NCBI RefSeq assembly: GCF_036345255.1
Contig: NZ_CP107783.1
Location: 5,688,001 to 5,752,000, forward strand
DNA from: Streptomyces sp. NBC_00569
Lineage (GTDB): Bacteria; Actinomycetota; Actinomycetes; Streptomycetales; Streptomycetaceae
Direction: 5' to 3'
DNA: 64,000 nucleotides
In this document: one piece after another, positions 58,013-64,000 of the stretch
Layout of the letters: each line of letters opens with the position of its first letter
Numbering within the stretch: position 1 is the stretch's first letter
The notes under the pieces: generated by a model
What the model was told of the DNA's origin: nothing
Seen by the model: only the letters and a program-made list of their open reading frames with translations
The model's database searches: none
Position numbers and translations under genes: made by a program

Positions 58013-59443
58013 TCAGTGCCCGATGAGGTCCTGCCCCAACTGGGCGTTCTTCTCGGGGACATGGACGGCGGCGGCGCCGAACGACGTGATGCCGCTCGTG
58101 GTCAGCCCGCCGGTGGCCCCGCGCAGCACCCAGGCGGCGCCGGAGTCGCTGTACGTGCCGTCCTCCAGGGGAGCGGTGGCCGTCAGGTCGGCCTTGCCGT
58201 CGCCGTTCAGGTCGGACAGGAGGACCTTCTGGCCGAAGCCGTCGCCCGTCTCCGAGGCGCCGGGCACCGCGGTCGTGGACTGGTTGAAGGCCTGCGAGCC
58301 CGTGCCGGACAGGCCGCCACGGCCGCCCTTGAGCAGGACGACGCTGCCGGCGTCCTTGATGTTGCCGATGGCCTCGCCGGGCACGCCGACGGCGATGTCC
58401 GCGTAGCCGTCGCCGTTCACGTCGCCGGCGGAGAGGTCGGTGCCGAACATGTCGCCGCTCTCGCCGACCCCGGGCACGCCGGCCGTGTCCTGCGTGATGG
58501 TCTTCGTGCGGGTCGTGGACGGCCCGTCCGCGGTCCCGTACATGACGAGGACGGTGCCCTTCTCGTACGGGATGTCCTCGTAGTTGTCGCCGATGTCGTG
58601 GACGACGAGGTCGCCGTACCCGTCGCCGTCGACGTCACCGACGGCACCGCGGAACGACGACGTCAGCGACTTCGCGGTGTGGCTGACACCGGACTTGCCG
58701 CCCTTCCAGAACTTGCTGGCGTACGCCGACTCCTCGAAGCCGTGGCTCGTCACGATGTCGTCGGCGCCGTCCCCGGTCATGTCGCCGACGACGATGTCGG
58801 AGGGCCCGAACGTCTGGCTGGTGGCGATGGAGTCCTGGCTCGCCGGCTTGCCGCTCGCGCGGTCGAAGGGGCCGTAGGAGACGGTCATCCCGGCGACGTC
58901 GTCGTCCGGGTCGTCGCTGCGCGGGTAGTCGTCGGTGACGAGGTCGCGGTGCCCGTCGCCGTTGAAGTCGCCGACGGCGAACATCCCGGTCGACGTGGGC
59001 AGGGCGACGCTGCCCTGGCCGCTCAGCCCGGCGGCCGAACCCCACAGCACGACGCTCGGCGCGCCGCCGAGACCGGCGACGACGAGGTCGGTGTACGAGT
59101 CCCCGTCGAGGTCACCGCTGGTGATGCGCTCACCGAAGTAGCCGCCCTCCTCGGCGGCCCCGGGTATCCCGGTGGTGGAGCGGGTCAGGACCTTGGCGTG
59201 CGCGATGTCCGGCCCGTTCTTCCCGCCGTAGACGACGGAGACGGCCCCGGCGTTCTCCTTCCCGGAGACGGTCGCGCCCGGCGCCCCGAGCACGAGGTCC
59301 TGGTACCCGTCGTGGTTGAAGTCGGTGGCGGGGACGCGAGGCGGAACGGGTGTGGCAGCGGCGGCGGTACCGGCGGCGGATACGAGGCCGAGCGGCACGG
59401 CGAGCGCGGTGACGGCGAGGGCTGTGACGAGAGTGCGGCGCAC
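58013..59443 (-). CDS. Secreted FG-GAP (integrin-like) repeat protein
   Basis: 476 aa from GTG 59443, five bases after GGAGAGG. Signal peptide VRRTLVTALAVTALAVPLGL ends near AAGTAAAA. About seven FG-GAP repeats follow with Ca-binding loops D-x-N/D-x-D-G (DFNHDGYQDL, DLDGDSYTDL, DFNGDGHRDL, DVDGDGYGDL, DVNGDGYADI, DLNGDGKADL) forming a beta-propeller. It is probably extracellular. Ligand or substrate unknown. No catalytic domain is fused. Confidence 0.92.
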   Translation of the reverse strand: MRRTLVTALAVTALAVPLGLVSAAGTAAAATPVPPRVPATDFNHDGYQDLVLGAPGATVSGKENAGAVSVVYGGKNGPDIAHAKVLTRSTTGIPGAAEEGGYFGERITSGDLDGDSYTDLVVAGLGGAPSVVLWGSAAGLSGQGSVALPTSTGMFAVGDFNGDGHRDLVTDDYPRSDDPDDDVAGMTVSYGPFDRASGKPASQDSIATSQTFGPSDIVVGDMTGDGADDIVTSHGFEESAYASKFWKGGKSGVSHTAKSLTSSFRGAVGDVDGDGYGDLVVHDIGDNYEDIPYEKGTVLVMYGTADGPSTTRTKTITQDTAGVPGVGESGDMFGTDLSAGDVNGDGYADIAVGVPGEAIGNIKDAGSVVLLKGGRGGLSGTGSQAFNQSTTAVPGASETGDGFGQKVLLSDLNGDGKADLTATAPLEDGTYSDSGAAWVLRGATGGLTTSGITSFGAAAVHVPEKNAQLGQDLIGH

Positions 59444-59570
59444 TGTTCCTCTCCTTCTTGGTGTCCTGTGGGGGTGTTCGTGGTTACGAGAAGAAAGACG
59501 GACCGTCGAAGAAAAACGTTGTACGCGCCCCGGAGTACGAACGTCCCAAGCCTGTAACAGGGCATGCGGA

Positions 59571-59606
59571 GGCCCTCGTTCAGGATGTGCGCCCCGAACG
59601 AGGGCC
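59571..59606 (-). terminator. Terminator hairpin downstream of the phosphatase gene
   Basis: GGCCCTCGTTC (59571-59581) pairs with GAACGAGGGCC (59596-59606), 14-nt loop, beginning 22 bp after the stop of the minus-strand phosphatase and before the FG-GAP promoter. Confidence 0.7.
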
Positions 59607-59627
59607 TTGAACACCGAAGGAAGACCG

Positions 59628-60707
59628 TCAGCCGACCAGCAGGTCCTCGCGCAGTTCGCGTACGTCGCGGTGGCTGAGTCCGAGGGCCTTGTCCAGGTAG
59701 CGGTCGAACGTGCCGTAGCGGCTCGCCACCTCCTGGAAGCCCGAGTTCAGGTACTCGGGGCGGACATCCAGCATCGGCTTGTACACGGCGGCCTGCGCGG
59801 GCGGCATCGCGGCGAGCGTCGCCGCGTTCTCCTTCGCGCGGTACGTGTTGCTGGCCAGGTAGTCGTCCGTCACCGCGTCACGCGGCACGCCGAGCGCGGT
59901 CAGGAGCGTGGCGTTCGCCCAGCCCGTGCGGTCCTTGCCGGCCGTGCAGTGGAACAGCGCGTTCGCGCCGTCGGCGTCCGCGATGCCGTGGAAGACCGTG
60001 GAGTAGGCCTGCTGCGCGGTCGGGGCGGAGACCATGGTCTTCTCCGCGTCCACCATCAGCTGCGCCGATGCCTCCGGCGACGCGGGCAGGCCGGACAGGC
60101 CCCCGAGGTCGCCGAGCACGTCCGCGACGACATAGCGGGAGCCGGCGGGCACGCGGTCGGGAGCGGAGGTGCGCTCCTGCTGTGTCCGCAGGTCGTAGTC
60201 CACGGAGATGCCGAGACGCTTCAGCTTCGCCAGGTCCCTTTCCGTGAGCTTGTCCAGGGACGCGGTGCGGTAGATCTCGCCCATCCGCACCCAGTGCCCG
60301 TCCGTGGTGCGGTAGCCGCCCGCGTCACGGAAGTTGACCGCGCCGTCGAGGCGTATCTCGCGGTCGGCCAGGCGCAGGCCCTGGCCCCGGTCGGGGACCA
60401 GGTCGAACCACTGGCGGTCGGCGGCGGGCAGACCGCGCACGGTGACCTTGCCGGACGAGCCGCCGGAGGCGACGGTGCGGCCGCCCGCGCGGACCGCCAC
60501 GTGCCGGACACCGGGCGCCTTCCACTCGACCGTGTAGGAGGAGCCGTCCTCGGCCGCCGCCACGGTCGCCGCCGTGAACGGGATGCGCTGATGCGACGTG
60601 TGCCCGTGAGAGGCGGAGTGCGCGGCGGCGACGGGTGCGGAGAGGCCCACGAGGAGCGCGGCGGCCAGGGCGTACGAGGAGGCCCTGACACGAGTCATCT
60701 GCGTCAT
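59628..60707 (-). CDS. Secreted tyrosine/serine protein phosphatase (PtpB/IphP-like)
   Basis: 359 aa from ATG 60707 (ATG 60698 also possible). Signal peptide RASSYALAAALLVGLSAPVAAA. A ~70-residue beta-domain precedes the phosphatase domain. The latter has NFRDAGGYRTTDG and the P-loop HCTAGKDRTG (Cys nucleophile, about residue 239), as in atypical Tyr phosphatases of the PtpB/IphP group. The protein could act on exported or host proteins, or on phosphoinositides. The target is unknown. A terminator hairpin follows. Confidence 0.92.
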   Translation of the reverse strand: MTQMTRVRASSYALAAALLVGLSAPVAAAHSASHGHTSHQRIPFTAATVAAAEDGSSYTVEWKAPGVRHVAVRAGGRTVASGGSSGKVTVRGLPAADRQWFDLVPDRGQGLRLADREIRLDGAVNFRDAGGYRTTDGHWVRMGEIYRTASLDKLTERDLAKLKRLGISVDYDLRTQQERTSAPDRVPAGSRYVVADVLGDLGGLSGLPASPEASAQLMVDAEKTMVSAPTAQQAYSTVFHGIADADGANALFHCTAGKDRTGWANATLLTALGVPRDAVTDDYLASNTYRAKENAATLAAMPPAQAAVYKPMLDVRPEYLNSGFQEVASRYGTFDRYLDKALGLSHRDVRELREDLLVG

Positions 60708-60970
60708 GGTGCGGATGTTCCGGGTGTCCGGCGATGAGTGAGCCAACGCACGGTGAACGGCGCACGTCGGACGGCCGTCGAGCGGCGGCGCACCGCAGGT
60801 CCCACGGCCGCGCCCCGGGACATCGTCCGGTTTGCGGAAGAAAAGCGGGTGAATTGGCCTCAAGGGCGACTTCGCCTGTGCCGCTTCGGCTCTCAACCGG
60901 GTACGCCCCGTCGATTACAGTGCTGCGCAGTCGTCGCACGCGTAACGAGACCCGGAGGGGAGAGCTCCCC

Positions 60971-62110
60971 GTGGCAGCCCCACTGACCCCCAAGCAGGGG
61001 GGACCCTCATCGGCCGTATGGGGCCGCGCCGAGCAGCAGGATTTCCGCAGCCGGGTCCGCGGCACGCTGATCGGGGCCGCGCTCGGCGACGCCCTCGGGG
61101 CGCCGCTGGCCGAGCTCTCCCTCGAAGAGGTGAGGGCCGCGCACGGTCCGCAGGGACTGACCGACCTCGCTCCCGCGTACGGGCGCCGCGGCGCCGTCAC
61201 CGCCGCGACGCAGCAGGCGCTCTTCACGGTGGACGGCCTCATAAGGGCGCAGGTGCGGCGCGACACGGGCGCCTGGCATCCCCCGACCGACGTGCACCGC
61301 GCCTACCTCCGCTGGGCGGCGACCCAGCGTGACTGGGGCCCGGACGAGCGGCGCAAGGAGGACGGCTGGCTGGCCCGCGAGGAGTGGCTGTACTCGCGCC
61401 GCGGCCCGTCCCGCGACTGCCTCCTCGGACTCGGCAACGACGTCATGGGGACCCTGGACAAGCCGAAGAACGTGGCGGCCGCCGGGTCCGCGGCGGCGGC
61501 CCGCTCGGCCCCGTTCGGGCTGCTCGTCGGCTGGGAGCCGCAGCTCGTCTTCCAGCTGGCCGCCGAGTGCGCGGTCCAGACGCACGGCGCCCCCGCGGCC
61601 TACCTCGCCGCGGGTGCGTACGCGGTCGTCGTGCACGGACTCGCGCGCGGCGAGAGCCTGGACGGCGCCGTGCAGCGCGTCCTCGTCCTGCTGGCCGCGC
61701 GCCCGGGGCACCAGCCGGTCACGGACGCGCTCAAGCACGCGCTCGGCGCGGTCCGCCAGGGCATGCCGTCGGCCGCCCGCGTCGACGAACTGGTGGGTGA
61801 CGGGCTCGCGGAGGGCGTGCTCGCCGTGGCGGTGTACTGCGCCCTCGTGGGCGAGGACATACGGCACGGACTGTGTCTCGCGGTGAACCACGGCGGCCCG
61901 TCCGAGGCGACCGGCGCGCTGTGCGGGGGTCTGCTCGGCGCGCTGCACGGGGAGACCGCGCTGCCGCCGGGCTGGGTGACCGAGCTGGAGGGCCGCCCCA
62001 CGGTCCTGGAGCTCGCCGACGACTTCGCGATGGAGATGACGCAGGGGCCCGCCCTGCACAGCCCCGCGGCGTCCTCGCCGGGGTGGCTGGCCCGCTATCC
62101 GCGGGCGTGA
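60971..62110 (+). CDS. ADP-ribosylglycohydrolase-fold protein lacking the metal ligands (probable pseudoenzyme)
   Basis: 379 aa from GTG 60971 after GGAGGGGAGAG. The fold is clear: RGTLIGAALGDALGAP (residues 30-45), YGRRGAV, ALFTVDGLIRA and the C-terminal LCGGLLGALHGETALP. The motifs that bind the two magnesium ions are altered, however. The usual T-D-D-T is T-A-A-T (Ala78, Ala79), and the usual G-D-S-D-S-T is G-P-S-E-A-T (Pro310, Glu312). It should not hydrolyse ADP-ribose bonds by the standard mechanism, and may bind ADP-ribose or act as a scaffold. Typical active Streptomyces homologues (from memory) have all these residues. Confidence 0.88.
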   Translation: MAAPLTPKQGGPSSAVWGRAEQQDFRSRVRGTLIGAALGDALGAPLAELSLEEVRAAHGPQGLTDLAPAYGRRGAVTAATQQALFTVDGLIRAQVRRDTGAWHPPTDVHRAYLRWAATQRDWGPDERRKEDGWLAREEWLYSRRGPSRDCLLGLGNDVMGTLDKPKNVAAAGSAAAARSAPFGLLVGWEPQLVFQLAAECAVQTHGAPAAYLAAGAYAVVVHGLARGESLDGAVQRVLVLLAARPGHQPVTDALKHALGAVRQGMPSAARVDELVGDGLAEGVLAVAVYCALVGEDIRHGLCLAVNHGGPSEATGALCGGLLGALHGETALPPGWVTELEGRPTVLELADDFAMEMTQGPALHSPAASSPGWLARYPRA

Positions 62111-62169
62111 ACGCCGAAGCGCCGGACCGGCTGTGATCAGCCCGCCCGGCGCCCGGTGAGGAACGAGCC

Positions 62170-63756
62170 CTACGAGAGGCGTCCCGGCGGCTGCGTGCCG
62201 ACGGTCCCGTCCTGCGGCTCCGCCGGCGCGGGAACCGCCGCCGCCCCGGTGGACCCGTCGTCGTCCGTGTTGATGCGCTCGATGAGGGCGTCCCGCTCCG
62301 GGGAGTCCTCCGGCTTGAGGTAACCGATGAGGATGTAGAGCACGAGCGAGACGGCCAGCGGGATCGACACCTGGTACTCGAGCGGCACCCCGCCCTCGAC
62401 GTTCCAGCTGATCGGGTAGTTGACCAGCCAGAAGGCGAGCAGACCCATGGCCCAGCTGGTGAGCGCCGCCGTGGGACCGGACTTGCGGAAGGTGCGCAGC
62501 AGACCCAGCATCATCGGGATCGCGATCGGGCCCATCAGGCCCGCGACCCACTTGATGACGACGGTGATGATGTCCTTGAACGTGGGCGAGTTGACCTGTG
62601 TGGCCACCGCCATGGACAGACCGAGGAAGATCACCGTGGTGAGGCGGGCGGCCAGCAGCCCCTTGTTCCCGACCCACTGCTCCTTCGCCTTCTTCGAGAC
62701 CGCGGGTGCCACGTCACGGGTGAAGACGGCGGCGATGGCGTTCGCGTCGGAGGAGCACATGGCCATCGTGTGCGAGAAGAAGCCGACGATGACCAGGCCC
62801 AACAGGCCGTGCGGCAGGAGCTGTTCGGTCATCAGGCCGTACGAGTCCGAACCGTCCGGCTTCTGTGCGTGCACCAGGAGCGGCGACACCCACATGGGGA
62901 AGAAGAGGACGACGGGCCAGACCAGCCACAGGACCGCCGAGAGGCGGGCCGAGCGCGTGGCCTCGCGGGCGGAGCCGGTGGCCATGTAGCGCTGGGCCTG
63001 GTTGAGCATGCCGCCGTTGTACTCGAAGAGCTTGATGAAGAGGAACGCCAGCAGGAACACCGTGCCGTACGGGCCGACGAGCGGCTTGCCGTGGCCCGCG
63101 AGCTCGGGCTCGTCCCAGACGCCGAAGATGCCGCCGAACGGGCCGAGCTTGGAGACGACGGCGACGAACATGGCGACACCGGCGATGAGCTGGATGATGA
63201 ACTGCCCCAGCTCGGTGAGCGCGTCGGCCCACAGTCCGCCGATGGTGCAGTAGATCGCCGTGATGACGCCGGTGATCAGGATGCCCTGGTTGATGGAGAT
63301 GCCGGTGAAGACGGACAACAGGGTGGCGATGGCGGCCCACTTGGCGGCCACGTCCACGATCTTCAGGAGCATGCCCGACCAGGCCAGCGCCTGTTGGGTC
63401 TTCAGGTTGTAGCGGTTCTTGAGGTATTCGAGTGGCGACGCCACGTGCAGCCGTGACCGCAGCCGGTTGATGCGCGGCGCGAACAGTTTCGAGCCGATGG
63501 CGATGCCGAGCGCGATCGGGAACGACCACGTGACGAACGACGTCACGCCGTACGTGTAGGCGATGCCGGCGTATCCGGTGAACATGACGGCGCTGTAGCC
63601 GGACATGTGGTGCGAGATGCCGGAAAGCCACCAGGGCATCTTGCCGCCGGCCGTGAAGAAGTCGGAGACGTCGTCCACACGTTTGTGGGACCAGACGCCG
63701 ATCGCGACCATGATGCCGAAGTAGCCGATGAGCACGGCCCAGTCGAGACTGTTCAT
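62170..63756 (-). CDS. Sodium:solute symporter (SSS family)
   Basis: 528 aa with ~13 hydrophobic segments. DFFTAGGKMPWWLSGISHHMSGYSAVMFTGYAG (about residues 32-64) is the SSS N-terminal signature. GLWADALTELGQF and SHTMAMCSSDANAIAAVFTRDV follow, and the C-terminal tail is hydrophilic. Substrate unknown (sugar, carboxylate or similar). Upstream are two related palindromic sequences (63781-63885) suggesting specific regulation, probably shared with genes beyond the right edge. Confidence 0.92.
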   Translation of the reverse strand: MNSLDWAVLIGYFGIMVAIGVWSHKRVDDVSDFFTAGGKMPWWLSGISHHMSGYSAVMFTGYAGIAYTYGVTSFVTWSFPIALGIAIGSKLFAPRINRLRSRLHVASPLEYLKNRYNLKTQQALAWSGMLLKIVDVAAKWAAIATLLSVFTGISINQGILITGVITAIYCTIGGLWADALTELGQFIIQLIAGVAMFVAVVSKLGPFGGIFGVWDEPELAGHGKPLVGPYGTVFLLAFLFIKLFEYNGGMLNQAQRYMATGSAREATRSARLSAVLWLVWPVVLFFPMWVSPLLVHAQKPDGSDSYGLMTEQLLPHGLLGLVIVGFFSHTMAMCSSDANAIAAVFTRDVAPAVSKKAKEQWVGNKGLLAARLTTVIFLGLSMAVATQVNSPTFKDIITVVIKWVAGLMGPIAIPMMLGLLRTFRKSGPTAALTSWAMGLLAFWLVNYPISWNVEGGVPLEYQVSIPLAVSLVLYILIGYLKPEDSPERDALIERINTDDDGSTGAAAVPAPAEPQDGTVGTQPPGRLS

Positions 63757-63780
63757 TGAGCCCCCTCCAGGGGTCTGGTC

Positions 63781-63885
63781 CTACTTATGAACGCCGTTCA
63801 TGGTGTGGGGAGCCGAAGGGCCAGGACAACGGACCGGAGGGTCAAGGGACGGTAAAATCGTTCTACTTATTGACCTGCGTTCATG
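63781..63885. promoter_or_regulatory. Two copies of a CTACTTAT...CGTTCATG operator-like sequence upstream of the symporter
   Basis: CTACTTATGAACGCCGTTCA (63781-63800) contains the palindrome TGAACG-C-CGTTCA. A related copy at 63863-63885 reads CTACTTATTGACCTGCGTTC followed by ATG. The right half CGTTCA is identical in both; core centres are 83 bp apart. Probably two binding sites for one regulator of the symporter gene. Confidence 0.6.
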
Positions 63886-63912
63886 TCCATGAATCCGGAT
63901 GGGGGCAAAAAG

Positions 63913-63941
63913 GACCGCACGGCGGTGGGTGCCGTGCGGTC
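63913..63941 (-). terminator. Rho-independent terminator of the gene at the right edge
   Basis: GACCGCACGGC (63913-63923) pairs with GCCGTGCGGTC (63931-63941), loop 7 nt. On the minus strand the stem is followed by a T run (CTTTTT), a good intrinsic terminator 23 bp after the partial gene's stop. Confidence 0.85.
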
Positions 63942-63963
63942 GGATCCAGCCGGTGGTGCGGAA

Positions 63964-64000
63964 CTACCGCATCAGCTCACCCGCGTTGACCAGAAGCGAC
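63964..64000 (-). CDS. Partial gene, C-terminus only (unidentified)
   Basis: The minus strand reads SLLVNAGELMR then TAG, entering from the right edge. The terminator at 63913-63941 follows directly, supporting a real gene end. Eleven residues are too few to assign a family. Confidence 0.55.
   Translation of the reverse strand, partial: SLLVNAGELMR

Noticed and set aside
1..64000. Secondary-metabolite cluster, prophage, CRISPR array or RNA genes
   Set aside because: afsR, afsS and afsK are global regulators, not part of a biosynthetic cluster. No PKS/NRPS, phage structural, integrase, transposase, repeat-spacer, tRNA or rRNA sequence could be recognised on either strand.

Overview
The window is high-GC actinomycete DNA, almost certainly Streptomyces. 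GTG starts are frequent, many genes overlap by 1-4 bases, and a DUF397/XRE/RsbW-like module is present. The afsK, afsR and afsS genes can all be recognised, in a gene neighbourhood that as far as I recall matches the afs region of S. coelicolor. I see no tRNA or rRNA gene, CRISPR array, complete insertion sequence or prophage.

Layout. 1-7.9 kb: the end of an amidohydrolase, a paired acyl-CoA dehydrogenase (ACAD) operon, an RsbW-like kinase, a cyclase-family hydrolase, and an SDR-ACAD-alcohol dehydrogenase run. 7.9-10.4 kb: a GlxA-type regulator divergent from an MFS transporter. 10.4-16.6 kb: flavin reductase, enoyl-CoA hydratase, NDP-forming acyl-CoA synthetase, flavin monooxygenase, DoxX and DUF35. 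16.6-21.4 kb: two GNATs, PdxH, an APC permease and a helical-repeat protein. 21.6-25.4 kb: a lipid-transfer-protein (Ltp) thiolase, an ACAD, a deazaflavin-type oxidoreductase and a TetR regulator. 25.7-30.5 kb: VOC protein, afsK, a membrane protein and a secreted Ser-rich protein. 30.5-34.6 kb: enoyl-CoA hydratase, DUF35 and Ltp thiolase, divergent from a FadD3-like acyl-CoA ligase. 34.5-38.8 kb: AbiEi/DUF559-like protein, a WhiJ-like module and DUF3626. 38.8-43.0 kb: an AfsS-like repeat peptide, a small membrane protein, afsS and afsR. 43.1-50.9 kb: amidohydrolase, two LLM oxidoreductases, SDR, D-aminoacylase-like protein and aldehyde dehydrogenase. 51-64 kb: APC permease, PHP-domain phosphoesterase, LLM enzyme, fbiC (F420 biosynthesis), FG-GAP protein, secreted Tyr phosphatase, an ADP-ribosylglycohydrolase-like protein without its metal ligands, and a sodium:solute symporter.

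How the parts work together. The main unifying signal is a 15-bp palindrome, CTGACGnnnCGTCAG. It occurs about 13 times, almost always immediately upstream of the CoA-dependent catabolic genes. One degenerate copy overlaps the start codon of the TetR gene at 24728-25375, so that TetR is the natural candidate repressor. The controlled genes include two kinds of CoA ligase, several ACADs, enoyl-CoA hydratases, SDRs, Ltp/DUF35 pairs, flavin and F420-type oxidoreductases, ALDH and amidohydrolases. They resemble the beta-oxidation and ring-opening parts of actinobacterial steroid or cyclic-isoprenoid catabolism, but the regulator and operator do not look like KstR or KstR2. The substrate is unknown.

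The second theme is the AfsK-AfsR-AfsS antibiotic-regulation cascade, with a conserved AfsR box upstream of a 56-aa AfsS. About 650 bp beyond afsS lies a second peptide with related D-S/N-H-x-P repeats behind a signal-peptide-like segment. It appears to be missing its natural start by a single base.
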